Shown here: piece by piece, positions 11,982-24,316 of the stretch | Layout: every line of letters begins with the position of its first letter | How positions within the stretch are numbered: the first letter of the stretch is position 1 | Origin: Crotalaria pallida | Taxonomy: Eukaryota; Streptophyta; Magnoliopsida; Fabales; Fabaceae | Length of the DNA stretch: 64,000 nt | Assembly (NCBI GenBank): GCA_037953625.1 | Contig: CM075654.1 | Coordinates: 48,987,001 to 49,051,000 of the forward strand | Direction of reading: 5' to 3' | Notes under the pieces: generated by a model | Told to the model about the DNA's origin: nothing | What the model saw: only the letters and a program-made list of their open reading frames with translations | Database searches by the model: none | Made by a program: the position numbers and the translations under genes

Positions 11982-12539
11982 CATAGGTGTCAAACTCGCG
12001 AGTTAACTTGTAGAATCGTACGAGTTTTCGAGTTTAGACCATAGAATCAAGTTAAATATGATCAAAACTCGGAATCGAGTAAACTCGTGCAAACTCATAT
12101 AAACTCGCGAGTTAACTCGTATAACTCGTGAGTCATCTCAATTGACCAAGAAATAAAAATAACTCGCCCAATTGGCTGAGAAAGAGAAATTCAACTCCAA
12201 TACAACATCTTATTGGCTCAATTTCTCAAAGTCCTTCTCACCTTACTCGAATATGTCGTTTTCCTCAATTGTCTCTTTCTTTTTGTTGAGCCTCCCTTGA
12301 TCTCTCAAGTCTCAATTATCTCTTCATCTGTAAAGATTCAAGTCTTAACCATCTATTACGCTCAATCGTCGGTTACTCACTCTTCACCTTCATAAGGTGT
12401 ATTTTTATGGATGTTATGAATGTTGTGTACATATTAGTTTTAAAATAAATAAACTTGTACGAGTATACAAGTCGAATTTGCGAGTCAAGATTACCTTGGC
12501 TCCACGAGTTTAGGTGAACTCATAAGTTTGACAACCTTG
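11982..12539. mobile_element. hAT-type MITE with 8-bp TSD
   Basis: The ends are CATAGGTGTCAAAC at the left and GTTTGACAACCTTG at the right, with CTCGCGAGTTAACT-type sequence just inside. A perfect 8-bp target duplication TATTAGGG lies at 11974-11981 and 12540-12547, typical of hAT. The paralogous site near 24670 (ATATTAGAGTGAGATTATAT) lacks it, so it inserted after the F-box block was duplicated. No transposase is encoded. Confidence 0.92.
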
Positions 12540-12729
12540 TATTAGGGTGACATTATATATAATTTAGGTGTCAAAATAATTTCTCTTCCTTTATAAAATT
12601 TTTGGACTCAGCCAATATCCCGGATTAAGTACCGAAGTCTTTTCCAAATTTGACAAAAAATTAATGTTACATATCAAATATTTTTCCTTTTTTAATTAGA
12701 GAAGATTGTAACAGTAACGTGCTGTCAAT

Positions 12730-13748
12730 TAGGGATGGCAATAAACCGACCCGATTTTGGCGGGGAAAATTTGTTCTGATTGGGTTTGGGGAAACCTGAA
12801 ACTGAAACCCACTTGAAAAAGATGGGTGTGGGGCGGGTCTAGGATTGTAAATACCTGACCCGCCCCCGTGTCCAAACCCATCCTGATATAATCATTAAAT
12901 AATTTTTAGGCTTAAGTCCTTGACGTTTATGGTACGTTTGCTAGATACTCTTATTCTTTTTTTTTTTAATGTCTGACTCCCCGATATTACTTCTGGGTTT
13001 GTCATATACCCCTACTACCAATTCCGGCCAATTTTGCTGACATGTAATATCGAATTCCTAATCAGACGCAGGAGGTTGGCCATGTGGTGCCGCGTGATGT
13101 CACACGAGCGAAGATGACCTCTCTCTTCTATCCTTTTTTTTTTGTCTTTTTTCTTTAACTAAAAATATAAAATTATTAATTATTTTAGTTTTTTAATTTT
13201 TAAAAAAATGGGAACTTCGCCCATGGGGCACCACGTGCCTAACCTCGTGCGTCTGACTAGGATTCCGATGTTACATTTTAGAAAAATTGGTCAAAATTGA
13301 TAGTAGGGGTATATGACAAACCCAGAAGTAACTTCGGAGAGTCAGACATTGAAAAAAAAACGAATAAGGGTATCTGACAAAAGTACCCCAAACTTCAAGG
13401 ACTTGTGACATAATTAAACCTAATTTTTATTCTAATAATAGTTAAATTGTGAAGTTGAACTAACATATTTGGCTAAAACAATAATTTAATTATTAACTTT
13501 TTAGATATTTTTAAAATTTATCGTTTATTATTATAAATTATTTGATTATAATGTATTTTATTTATGATGTTTGTCTAATATAGTAAAAGATACTTTTAAA
13601 AAATAATTAAAAATAATTGGATGAGTTATCCGTAGATTTTAAGTGTTGGTTTTACTTTTTCATACATGTTTTCCTTGAACTTGCACCCAAATCTGTCCCA
13701 CTTTTAATGAATACGGGATTGGTATTGGCAAAACTCGATCTACTAGCG
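12730..13748. mobile_element. hAT-like element interrupted by a MULE MITE
   Basis: It starts with TAGGGATGGCAATAAACCGA and is rich in ACCCGACCCG-like motifs. The right part matches 3138-3367, but its right terminus is degenerate. A diverged copy of the left end is present at 24856-24960 in the duplicate, so this hAT was in place before the segmental duplication. The MULE-type MITE at 12909-13420 splits it. Confidence 0.6.
12909..13420. mobile_element. MULE-type foldback MITE with 9-bp TSD
   Basis: Inverted ends: GGCTTAAGTCCTTGACGTTT at the left, and at the right CAAACTTCAAGGACTTGTGA running on to TAATTAAACC. A perfect 9-bp direct repeat TAATTTTTA is at 12900-12908 and 13421-13429. Inner arms around ATGTAATATCGAATTCCTAA and TTAGGATTCCGATGTTACAT-like sequence pair with each other, so most of the element can fold back. 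No coding capacity. Confidence 0.88.
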
Positions 13749-14174
13749 ATCCTTGGAATGGAACAATAGTATTAAAACTCATGAGTAATATAGAATGATT
13801 TTTGCAGTATATTTCCAAAAAATATCCATACTTTCAAACTTAAACATTTCTTTTTCATTTTTTTTGCTCACACCCACATCCCCAATCCACAATCTTCGTA
13901 TCTTCTTTTGCCTCATTTCCCAAACACAATGATTTTTCTTATTCAACTGCTTCAACCATGGAAATGGTTGTACTCCTTGTCTCTCTCCACTGCGGCTATC
14001 ACAATTGTTTTTATATTACACTGGGTCGACCATGAGTTATCGCTTCAATTACAGCTAATCAGCTATTGTATCCATTCAAAGGCCCAAAGAGATAAGGAAA
14101 TTTTCATGTAGTATCCAGACCAATTCGCACTTTGTTCGGATTACAAAGAACCTAAAAACTGACCAATTTAAATG

Positions 14175-14451
14175 GAGTAATATGTCAGATTAGTCCCTGA
14201 CTTTGTAAGCGTAGGTCAAGTTAGTCCCTGACTTTATCGAAATAGCAATTTAGTCCTTGAGATAGGAGAACGTCGATCAAGTTAGTCCTTGCCATCACTA
14301 TCGCAGGGATGTATTTGCTTTAAAATGGAATAAAGATAGGGACGTATGTGAATTAAAATGAAATCTCAGGGACTAAATTGCTATTTCGATAAAGTTAGGG
14401 ACTAACTTGACCGATACTTACAAAGTCAGGGACTAATCTGACATATTACTC
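14175..14451. mobile_element. Foldback MITE with 10-bp direct repeat
   Basis: The ends GAGTAATATGTCAGATTAGT and ACTAATCTGACATATTACTC are exact inverted repeats. A direct repeat AATTTAAATG flanks the element (14165-14174 and 14452-14461). The interior is built of AGTCCCTGACTTT units in both orientations. A duplication of 9-10 bp suggests a Mutator-like source. Confidence 0.88.
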
Positions 14452-14901
14452 AATTTAAATGGGAACACGTATACAACATATACATAGTCCTCTCATATGT
14501 TTTTCAATAGCAAACTTAGCCAATAAAACAAGTTTTCTGACTTTCTGAATGGCAAGGTTAAACTAGAGAGGGAAAAATAAAAAGGAATTTGAATAAAGTT
14601 TTGATAAAGTTTGCATAACACGTTGATCAAACTGCTCAAGAAAAGTCTGCAAAGCAATTGAGTGAACAAGGTTTTGATAAAGTTTTGGGTGATTATGGTT
14701 TTTGAGGAAATAATGGGTGTGAATAGTGATAATTGGATAAGTATTACATTTTTAGGATCATGGGTGTAAATAATAGATTTGGGGTGTGAGTATTAGAAAT
14801 ACAGGTGTAAATAATAATATAAAGGTAATATTAATAAGTAAATATAAAAAATTATAAAAACTGGGTGCGAACAGTAATAAAACGGGTGTTAAAAACATCT
14901 A

Positions 14902-15251
14902 GGCTAAATTACTCATTTGGTCCCTTACCTTATTTTTCAATTTCAAATTGGTCTCTTACGTTTTTTTGGTTTCATATTGGTCCCTTATGTTTTTTTTTTG
15001 CTATCAATTTGGTCCGAGAATCACTATTCATCCTACGTATCAATATCATTGGTTCACGTATACATTGTTGGAGAGAGAAAAAATTAAATGACACGTGTAC
15101 ATATCATATTGGTCCACATAGGATGAATAGAGATTCATGGACCAATTATATAGCGAAAAGATATATAAGAGACCAATATGAAACCAAAAAATTGTAAAGG
15201 ATCAATTTGAAATTGAAAAATAAGGTAAGAGATCAAATAAATATTTTAGCC
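14902..15251. mobile_element. MULE-type MITE with 9-bp TSD
   Basis: Inverted ends begin GGCTAAATTACTCATTTGGT and end ATCAAATAAATATTTTAGCC. A perfect 9-bp target duplication AAACATCTA lies at 14893-14901 and 15252-15260. Repeated TTGGTCCCTTA motifs mark the family; a fragment of it is at 2212-2334. It sits less than 200 bp upstream of the F-box pseudogene. Confidence 0.9.
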
Positions 15252-15446
15252 AAACATCTAAAAAATAAATTCCCATTTTTTATAAGATGTGTAGTCAGTG
15301 GGACTCGAAGCATCACCGCCCTCTAATACTCCACCATTTTCCATTCATTGACGTCGATCTACTAACCCTCCCAAACACACCGCCGCTATCACATTCTCTG
15401 ATTGCGTTGCCTTCCCGTAACCCTAACAAATCTATCTCAATTTTCG

Positions 15447-16721
15447 ATAACGAAGTTTGATAAGATAAGCAAGTTATCCGATGAAGTGCAATGCCATATC
15501 CTCTCATTCCTCCCAACCAAAGACACTGTCACAACATGCATCCTCTCTAAGAGGTAGACCCCACTCGGGCTCTCTTTTCCCGTTCTCGATTTCAAAGAAC
15601 CCGACGCCAATGAAATGTGACCGCCTTTTCATTTTCGCCGTATGGTTTACGCCGTTATGCTCAAGCGACACGTGTCACAGCCATTAAAAAGACTCTGTCT
15701 CACTTGCTTGGAGCATACTGCTACCTACGACTGTGCTAATGTCAGCACATGGGTCGATGCTGCAATACAACGCGGTGTTGAGGAACTCAACCTCAACCTG
15801 CCCCTGCATATATGTTTGCCCTCTAGCATTGTTGGCAACAGGATGCTTGTGGTTCTTAAGCTAACCGATTTAACGATAGATGGTGTTTTCGCCGATGGTT
15901 TTCCCTCACTCAAAATGATGCAGCTGGAATTTGTTTCTTTTAAAGACCATCACCATCTTACGCAGCTTTAGTTTCGGTTGTCCGATTCTCGAGGTTTTGG
16001 AGGTGGTCGAGCCATTAGTTGCTGACTTTACTGAAGGTGGGTTTCCAACTTTGCAAAAGCTGGTCAGCGCAGACCTTTCTTTTTCACATACTTCTATTCC
16101 CTGGAGATGGATTTGTAATGTGAAGTTTCTTCTTCGCGTTCGAGAGGTAACAGAATTATGCTTGCTGAAATCAATGTCGAATTTGCATCAGTTTAATATT
16201 CGTTTTTATTCTCAGGAGTTTCCCAGTTGCAAGGTTACTTGCACATTTAGTAATTTGATGGTCATGGACCTTATTGTTTAACTTATAACTGGAATTGGTT
16301 AGTAGAAACGCTGCAGCATTGTCCGAAACTTCAAAGTTTAGCAATTGAAAAGGTTTTTTCTAATGCCTTGTCCAAGAATGATTCTTGTATTACCTTTTCC
16401 TAACATTTTTATTTGCATATGATGTCTTTTGTCAACAGCATGGTGATGATAATGATGATACCGATGACAATGAGTGGGTGCAGCCACAATTTGTTCCTTA
16501 GTGCCTATCATCACACTTGAGGACATGCTCTCTTATAAACTATCGAGGCCAGAAATGTGAGTTGCAATTGGCAAAATATATTATGAAGAATGCCAACTTT
16601 TTGCGCGCTATGAGAATCTGCTGTGATACATCCACAGGTCTCGTCTCAAAGTTCGAAATGATAAAAAAAAGTATCTTTGTGCCGAAGGAGCTCTATAGCA
16701 TGTGAACTTTCATTTGAATGA
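15447..16721 (+). pseudogene. F-box/FBD pseudogene, copy 2
   Basis: Aligns along its length with copies 1 and 3, including the intron and the FBD exon, but is dead. The start codon is ATA at 15447-15449. In-frame stops follow at 15555-15557 (TGG to TAG after the AAGAGG codons) and at 15618-15620 (TGA). A +1 insertion near 15967 shifts the frame, a deletion near 16279 shifts it again, the FBD exon has a stop near 16499 and an A-run insertion near 16667. Unlike copy 1 it retains the 28-codon leucine-rich segment, so that deletion is private to copy 1. The 5' flank resembles copy 1 most closely. The many independent lesions indicate long-standing loss of function. Confidence 0.9.
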
Positions 16722-17042
16722 TAAGTCACAAATATGCTTTGTTTGAAGGTGTTTTGAAATGTATGCTATTTAATTAGTAGTGCTCTTATGCAACTCCTGC
16801 TTGCTAGTTTTGGTTATTTTGAAAGACATAGACTTTGTCTAGCTCACCAACTAAAGGGAACGATTGATTGTCATCTAGATGGATTATGATTTTCTTTGTT
16901 TGTCATTGAGACATTTCTTTCCTATAATGATATTGTTGCGTACACATACATGATCATGTGTTTGCATTTGTTTTATCGAGTTTGGCTTTTCGAAAAGGAG
17001 TTGTGCTATATTCTATGATCTGAATCTATCTTTATTCACTTA

Positions 17043-17975
17043 GGCCCCGTTCGGGGTGGTTGCCAGTTTCTGGTTTTTGGTTTCGAAAGTGTATTTTAAA
17101 AACAAAACCTGTTCGGCAAAATTTGAGTTGAAATGATTTTTTACTCATTTTCAAAACAATTTCACCTCTATTTTCAAAACAACAAATAATGGTTTCATAA
17201 TTTCAGTTTTGAGTTGCAAACTTATATCGCCTCATCATCTTTTGCATCATTCAATTACCACCACCATCATTACTCATCCATTCAACCACCACCACCACCG
17301 TCATCATCACTCCTCCCACTACCATAACCATTATGGTCACTGCTACCACCATGACTGTCATCCAACTAATACCACTGTAACCGTCTAAACCCCAACCACC
17401 ACCCTAACCCTTATAACCACCCCAACCATAACTACATTCTCACCTGTTACTCATTGCCCCTTCTTGTACCACCATCATCACTATTCAGACAACCACCACC
17501 CAACAACCATCATCACCACTCGGACCGCCACCATAGTGACCACCCAAATCACCATTGCTCTCCCATGACCACCACCACCATCGCAACATCACTACCACCT
17601 CAACCACCACCACCACCTCTATGTCCATCACAACTATCACCTTTTAACACCATCACCACATCCTCACCCCCTCCCCCACCATCTCTCCTTCAACCAACCC
17701 CACAAAAATTACTACTCGAAATTGCAATCACTATAACAACGACCACCGCCTTCAACTAGTAATAACAACAACCATGTGGAAGTTGTTATTAAATTATTGT
17801 GGTAGTATACAAGATGATGCTGTATAACATTATAGGAGCGCTATAAAAATTATAAATTTGAAATTAATTTTGAAAACTGAAAACCAAAAAATTTGAAACC
17901 GGCATTATAAAACTGGAAATTAGTTTAAGTTTTTTAAAATTTTAAAACTCAAAACACAAAACCACCCCGAACGGG
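17043..17975. mobile_element. TIR element of uncertain superfamily (Harbinger-like ends)
   Basis: The left end is GGCCCCGTTCGGGGTGGTT and the right end is AAACCACCCCGAACGGG. The flanks rejoin into a paralogous site upstream of F-box copy 1: CTTTATTCACTT then ATGTTCGGTTT, present uninterrupted at 4130-4152. That empty site supports the boundaries. The GGCCCCGTTCGG end and a 3-bp-scale target suggest PIF/Harbinger, but no clean target duplication is seen. No transposase is encoded. Confidence 0.7.
17255..17760. repeat. CCA/CAC-rich low-complexity tract
   Basis: Long imperfect runs of ACC, CAC and CAT triplets lie inside the TIR element. The 101-codon frame at 17454-17759 is only a translation of this simple sequence (His, Pro and Thr runs) and is not supported as a gene. 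Confidence 0.8.
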
Positions 17976-19640
17976 ATGTTCGGTTTTCAGAAAAGAAATT
18001 GAGGATGTAAAGAAGGAATCACTATATCACAATGGAAACTTTCAGTTTTAAGCTTCTATTCTTTTTTTTAGGAGAAAAATTTTTGCCACTCCACCATGTT
18101 CTCATGCTACCACACTTTTCGATCGTGACTTTACTCACGACCGTTTTCTACAATCATGAGTACGGTTACGACATTCTAAATATTTTTTTAATGGTCTTGA
18201 CCTTCTTCACGACATTAAGTTTGTGAACTGGGTCACAACTGTGGGGTGGCATGTTGACAATGTAAGGTGGCAAAAATATCATTCATTTTTAAGAAGGAAT
18301 CACTGTTTCGCAATGGAAAATTTGTAATTATTCATGAGCTTTTTTGAGCATAATATTTTATCATGTCATATACGAAGTTTATAAAATATATACAATTTTA
18401 TGAATGGAATATGATCATACTAAATTGTTTGCAATAAACTGTAATCTATCCTTACGTAGCGATTTCAGTGTTACCAAATCTATTAACTCATAGTTCTACA
18501 AAATTAGCTTATTGCCCTGGTGTTCTACCAAATCTTTTTTTCAATATTACCTTTTATTTTTTAATATGACCCTTAAGGGATTATGTTTAGTGCCTATATG
18601 TTTTGACCTTTAGTTGTAATTAAGACTTTGAGATAGATTTATTGCACTGATATTGGATTTTAGAGTATCAGAGAAAGTATTTCCATTCATCAAGGTAGGG
18701 TTTATATACCTGTTGGTTACTATTTTCATTGTCAATTTGTTTTGAGATGAAACTTTCACATGGTAGCAAAGTTAACACTGAATTACTCGAAGCGGAGCTG
18801 GGCTTTGGCTTCTTTGAGATTTTTAATTTCTGATGGTGACTTCCGACAACAACAACTCCGAGTAGGAAAAAAGTGTAGCTAAGGTTACACCTACTGTCCA
18901 TATGCAGGAACTCTCTTCTGCACTTGCCCCTGAACTTCTTGGCGGCACCATGTCGAATGATCGTTAAAGGCAAAGAACAAGATTAGTGGTAGCAAGCGTT
19001 ACCAATAAATTTCTGGATCAAAGTCTACACCCTAAGACAAGATTAGAGAGTTGAGAAGATGGAAACTACAAGGTGAAATCCTGGCATCTAGACTCCCTGA
19101 CCAAAGACATCAGGTTTAAGAATGTGGCAAAAATAAAACTAATATAGTTTCGTCCAATTGCAATTTAAGAATGTGTTTTTACTGTGCTTAAGTATTATTT
19201 TAATGCTTGGTAAAATCCTAATTGATTGTGCCTACAAAGACACGTGTCTAGGCAAGTCATACTCGGTAGTAAGATTCTCCAATAAAAGTCTTGATTTTGG
19301 CAAAACTACTAGATTGGTTATTTAAGCAATTGTTTGCTTTTCAAATAGGTCATTTAAGTTATGTATGTTTTGAATTGTTTTTCCATTATTTTTTATTATT
19401 TAAAATTTATTTTTTAATAGTAACGTTTCTTAAAAGTATAGAATGATTTGGTAGTTTTTTTAATTTAGAAACTCAATAATACCAAAATTATAAATTTTAA
19501 ATGAAAACAGAGAGGGTCCGTGAAGAAATATATATTCGTAATATCAAGATGAAAAAAAAGGTTAAGAAACCTGTTGAAAACAAAAAAAAAAGTTAGAGGA
19601 GATGTTGTTGCCTTTGATTTTAGGGATCCCTGCTAGAGTT
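17976..19640. other. No gene recognised
   Basis: AT-rich intergenic DNA. A direct repeat AAGAAGGAATCACT occurs near 18012 and 18291, with a degenerate second half. The stretch around 18660-19120 has less biased composition and may be an old retroelement relic, but neither strand shows a domain I recognise. A sequence like that at 18000-18010 also follows the paralogous site near 4150. Confidence 0.5.
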
Positions 19641-19804
19641 AACCAAGCATCTCCACCCTAGAGCATCAACCTCCAATCCTCCACCCTTTTCCAATCATTG
19701 ACTTTGATCCACCCTTCCCAAACACAACGCCGCTATCACATTCTCTGATTCAATTTTTATTCCCCTAACCCAATCAAATCCATCTCTTCCATCATCTCTT
19801 TCTG

Positions 19805-21079
19805 ATGTCGAGCTTTGATACGATAAGCAAGTTACCCGATGAAGTGCTATGCCACATCCTCTCATTCCTCTCAACCAAAGATGCTATTACAACAAGCATC
19901 CTCTCAAAGAGGTGGAAGCGACTCTGGCTCTCTGTTCCGGTTCTCGATTTCAAAGAACTCGAGATCAATGAAGCACAACCACCTTTTCATTTTTGCCGTA
20001 TGGTTTACGCGACTATGCTCAAGCGACACGTGTCGCAACCCGTGAAAAGATTCTGTCTCAGTTGCTTGGGTGATTCTGATGCTTGCGACTCTTCTGATGT
20101 CAGCACATGGGTTGGTGCTGCGATACAGCGTGGAGTTGAGGACCTTGACCTGATCCTGGCCCCAGAAATAAGTTTACCCTCCGGTATTGTTGGCAGCAGG
20201 ACACTTGTTGTTCTTAAGTTGGCCTATTTAACGATAGATGATGTATTCGCCGATGGTTTTCCCTCACTCAAAATGATGGAGCTGGAATATGTTCTTTTTA
20301 AAGAGCATCGCCATCTTACGCAGCTTCTTTTCGGTTGTCCGATTCTCGAGGTTTTGGAGGTGGTCGGGCCATTAGTTGCTGACTTTACTGAAGGAGAGTT
20401 TCCAACTTTGGAAAAGCTGGTTAGCGCAGACCTTTCTTTTTCTCATACTTCTATTCCCTGGAAATGGATTTGTAATGTGAAGTTTCTTCGCGTTCTAGAG
20501 GTACCAGAATTATGCTTGCTGAAATCACTATCGAATTTGCATCAGTTTAATATTTGTTTTTATTCTCAGGAGTTTCCCAGTTGCAAGGTTACTTGCACAT
20601 TCAGTAATTTAATGATTCTGGAGCTTATTGTTAAAACTTATAACTTGAGTTGGTTAGTAGAAACACTGCAGCATTGCCCGAAGCTTCAAAGTTTAGCTAT
20701 TGAAAAGGTTTTTTCTGATGCCTTGTTCAAGAATGATTCTTGTATTATCTTTTCCTAACATTTTTATTAAATTTCATATGATGTCTTTTGTCAATAGCGT
20801 GGTGGTGATAATGATGATATCGATGACAATGAGTGGGTCCAGCCACAATTTGTACCTGAGTGCCTGTCATCACACCTGAGGACATGCTCTCTTATAAACT
20901 ATCGAGGCCGCGAACGAGAGCTTCAATTTTCAAAATATATAATGAAGAATGCGAAAGTTCTACATACTATGAGAATCTGTTGTCATACATCCGCAGATCT
21001 CGTGGCAAAGTTCGAAATGATAAAAAAATTATCTTTGTGCCCAAGGAGCTCTATAGCTTGCAAACTGTCATTTGAATAA
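19805..21079 (+). CDS. F-box/FBD/LRR-type protein, copy 3 (two exons, full length)
   Basis: Best-preserved member of the local F-box family. Exon 1 is 19805-20707, a 90-bp GT...AG intron is 20708-20797, and exon 2 is 20798-21079, giving 394 residues. The F-box is at about residues 6-50 (ISKLPDEVLCHILSFLSTKD then ILSKRWKRLW), a leucine-rich region at about 100-300, and the FBD at about 312-392 (WVQPQFVPECLSSHLR). Splicing is in phase 0 and removes an in-frame stop at 20756-20758. The likely role is as substrate receptor of a cytosolic or nuclear SCF E3 ligase; the target is unknown. The downstream flank is the partner of the flank of copy 1. Its intact frame against the decayed copy 2 suggests selection, but expression is not shown by the sequence. 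Confidence 0.88.
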
Positions 21080-23575
21080 GTCACAAATATTCTTTGTTTG
21101 AAAGTGTTTTAGATGTCTGCTATTTGAATAGTAGTGCTCTTATGAAACTCCTGCTTTCTGCTTTTGGTTATTTTAAAGACATAGCCTTTATGTAGCTCAC
21201 AAACTAAAGAGAATGATTTATTGTCATCTACATGGATTATGATGTTCTTTGTTTGTCATTGAAACATTTCCTTCCTACTATGATATCCTTGTGTTTTATA
21301 ATTTTTCCCACATGGAGCTTATCTTTTGGCTTAAAACTGGGTGTTGTCAGTATAAATGCTCGTGCATTGCTCCAACCTTCAAATCCATCTTTAAATGGTT
21401 TGTTTTTGTTTAGTTTTTGGTCAATTTCCGCTTTTTCATGTATTGTCATATCTCTAGGTTTTATTGTATGTCTATCAATCCTTAACAAAAGAATATACAA
21501 TCCTTATACTGATAGAAATTTTGAATAAGTACGATTTGTTACTGAATGCCATTCATCCTTGGAACATTCTCTCTTTTAGAGAACGGGAGCTGCAATTTGT
21601 AAGATATATTTTGCGATATGCAAGAGTTGTATGGACCATGAATATATGTAGTTCCCGTTCCAAAGTTCCAACATCCACATGCAAAGCATGAAATGAAAGA
21701 AAAAGTTACTACATGTGAACTTTAATTCAAACTACAATGGATAGGTTTTCTAAGTAGCTAGAAGTATGCAGTTCTTAGAATTATGCTTTTTCATTAGTGT
21801 CTGCATATGTAACTGTTAGTTTTGGTTGTTTTGAAGGATAGGTACTTTGTCTATTTTTCAAATTAAAGAGAACGACTGTCCTTGCTCCTTACTATCATAG
21901 AATTTAAAATGCCAAATGGATCTTTAAGTTACCAAATGGTTGTAGGTTCTGTCATCCTTCTATTTACTGATGATTTTGTCTACAATTCTAGTTACACTAT
22001 CATATCTTTTGGTCTTGTTCTGTAGCAATATTTATGGTGATTATTAGAGAGGGTGAGAGTGTGATAATTGTATACTAGTGGTTTTTTTCTTCATATAAGC
22101 CATCTACTCTCATTTTCTCTCTGACAATCATGCCTGTTGCAACTACTCACATGATTAAACTAGTAGTTTGCCGAAGACAATCATGCCTGTTGCATCTACT
22201 CCCAAAATTAAACAAGTAGTATACCAAAGAAAAGAACCCTTCTCTATCTCAATCTTTAATGGCATTAAGGTTTTGGCTGCTATGTATAGTCTTTACCTAG
22301 GCAGTCAATCGCGAAACGATTAGCGGCGCTATTGCGAAGGAGTGATGTTGACCAATACCTCGTTGTGACAGAAGAGCGATTCGCGGGGCATATGGTTGTC
22401 GTGCCATGTTGCAACAACGAAATCAAATGTCGATCGTGGGTTGCAACATCACTACTAGTTTCTACAACTGCAGCCTTAATTTTTAGAGGGAAAAGGTCAT
22501 TTTTGCCCTTATTTTTAAAGGGGTGATGTTCATTTTATATTTTTACCCTATTTTTTTTAAATAAAAACGTCATTGTTGCCCTTGCTTTTTTATACCCCGA
22601 AACTACTTTTTTAGTATATTTTATCATTTCATTTACCCTCCCCCTTCTACGTAACATTCATGAAGCCTTGAGTGTTTGAATTTAAAAGTCGCAAGCTTGG
22701 ACACTCCTTCCCATCACTCTCTCTAACTCTATTCATCAAATGAAATAGGTTTCCTTTCATATGAACCTTCCTTCTCCTCAATACGTTCATCTCAATCTTG
22801 CTTCAAGAGCTCACTTTACACAGACGTGGCCTCTTATTAACACGACCTCTGATTACCTTTGTCACACCACTCCCCAAAGACATGTTGACGACATTGGGTT
22901 GCTAAAAGCCTGAAGCCCATGGGCAACAATGTTATTATGGCATGGCAATGGAATTACATGAAACACATTAACAATAAAATGTACTCCCTCTGATTCATTA
23001 TGTTTGGCCTTTTAGCCTTTTTTTTTCTATTTCATATTGTTTGGCCTTTTACATTTTCAATACATAAACATATTTTTTTTCAATTTTGACCTTTCATTCA
23101 ATCATTTCTCTTACTCCTCCTCATTAATTCTACTTTTATCATCTCTCTCATCTCTAAATCACCATACATTAATTAATGGATACACTTACTAATAAAAATT
23201 GAATACTACTACAATTTTCAATAAGGATTAAATAGGGGCATTTTGGACAAACTATACATAATACTTACTAAAATTAACACTTTCTTAATCTATGTGTCCA
23301 GACCTAAAAGGCTAAACATAATGAAGTAGAGGGAGTAACGTGTAATTTTGTCCCAAAACCAGTATCGTTAGGATAACTAGAGTTAAAGAACATCATATGG
23401 GAGTGATAAGGATTTTAGATTTGAATATTTGACTATGATGGGATTATTACTTATGAATTGGGCTTAATTTTGCGTGATTTAGGATGTTTGAGTATTTATG
23501 TTCATGGTATAAATTACTTGTATCTTTTTCACTTGGTTGCAGGGGCCATCCCACTATTCTGCTATGAGAAATTAT
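21080..23575. other. Duplicated non-coding flank downstream of F-box copy 3
   Basis: Collinear partner of 6318-8505. It holds the empty target of the copy-1 MULE (GAAATTATT, near 23567-23575) and carries its own private Stowaway insertion at 22984-23335. No gene is recognised; short frames are not conserved between the two flanks. Confidence 0.7.
22984..23335. mobile_element. Stowaway (Tc1/mariner) MITE
   Basis: The ends CTCCCTCTGATTCATTATGT and ACATAATGAAGTAGAGGGAG are inverted repeats, with TA on each side (22982-22983 and 23336-23337). The paralogous site near 8203 reads GGATGTAACTTGTAATTTTG, with a single TA and no insert, which fixes the boundaries exactly. Confidence 0.93.
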
Positions 23576-23999
23576 TTTGTCACCCTAACATCATATCATA
23601 CCACCCAAAAAATGATAATATGTCCTAAATACCCGTTAAGTTATTCTTTTCCTTTCCTTCTATTTTCTTTCCTATTCTCCCCTATTCTATTTCCCTCTCT
23701 CAAATTCACATCCCCCGTTCTCTTTCCCTCTCTCACAAACACTTGAAGAGAAACACCCCACCTTTAAACACTTATTTTTATCCTTCAACACTCATTAAGG
23801 TTCCATTAGCTTCCTCCTTGCATTTTTCATCATCTTCAACAGTACCCGTTATGGTCCATTAATAATTAAATTAATGTGTTATTTACAAGTATTACTACCT
23901 CCCTACATCTTTAATTAATTGATAGTTGTGTTGTGTTTTAAGTTTTGCATTAAAATAAAAAAACGAAATTGAGATATACGAGTCATGAACTGGTTTTAC

Positions 24000-24316
24000 A
24001 ACTCATGGATTATTTTCCAGGTCGTGAGGGGTGCTTATGACCCATGGTTAATGCGTTTTAATGTAACTTAGAGGTTGGTTCATGAGGGGTGTTTATGACC
24101 TTAAGTCGTCACGAGGATTGCTTATGACCCATTCTTAATGCGTTGTTATTAAACTTAAAGGTTGAGTCGTGAGGTGTGCTTACAACCTGAGGTTGTGAGG
24201 GGTGCTCACGACCTCAGGTTGTGAGAGTTGCTTATAACCCGTGCTTAATGTGTTTTAATGAAACTTAAAGGCTGGGTGGTGAAGGGTGATTACTATCTGA
24301 GGTCGTGAGACCTGTT
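24000..24316. repeat. Minisatellite expanded in the copy-3 flank
   Basis: Variants of GTCGTGAGGGGTGCTTATGACC and TTAATGCGTTTTAATG recur with a spacing of roughly 80-100 bp, about three to four imperfect units. The matching place in the copy-1 flank (11575-11640) has only about one unit, so the array expanded after, or contracted since, the duplication. Confidence 0.7.

Noticed and set aside
17454..17759. 101-codon His/Pro/Thr-rich frame
   Set aside because: It is the translation of a CCA/CAC simple-sequence tract inside a TIR element, with no domain and no gene signals.
18668..18973. Minus-strand 101-codon frame as a gene
   Set aside because: No domain, no paralogue, and no supporting signals; composition suggests relic DNA.
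7565..22526. Paired 61- and 64-codon frames at 7565-7750 and 22332-22526 as a conserved small gene
   Set aside because: They are shared only because the flanks are duplicated. They differ at many residues, end differently and have no recognisable domain.
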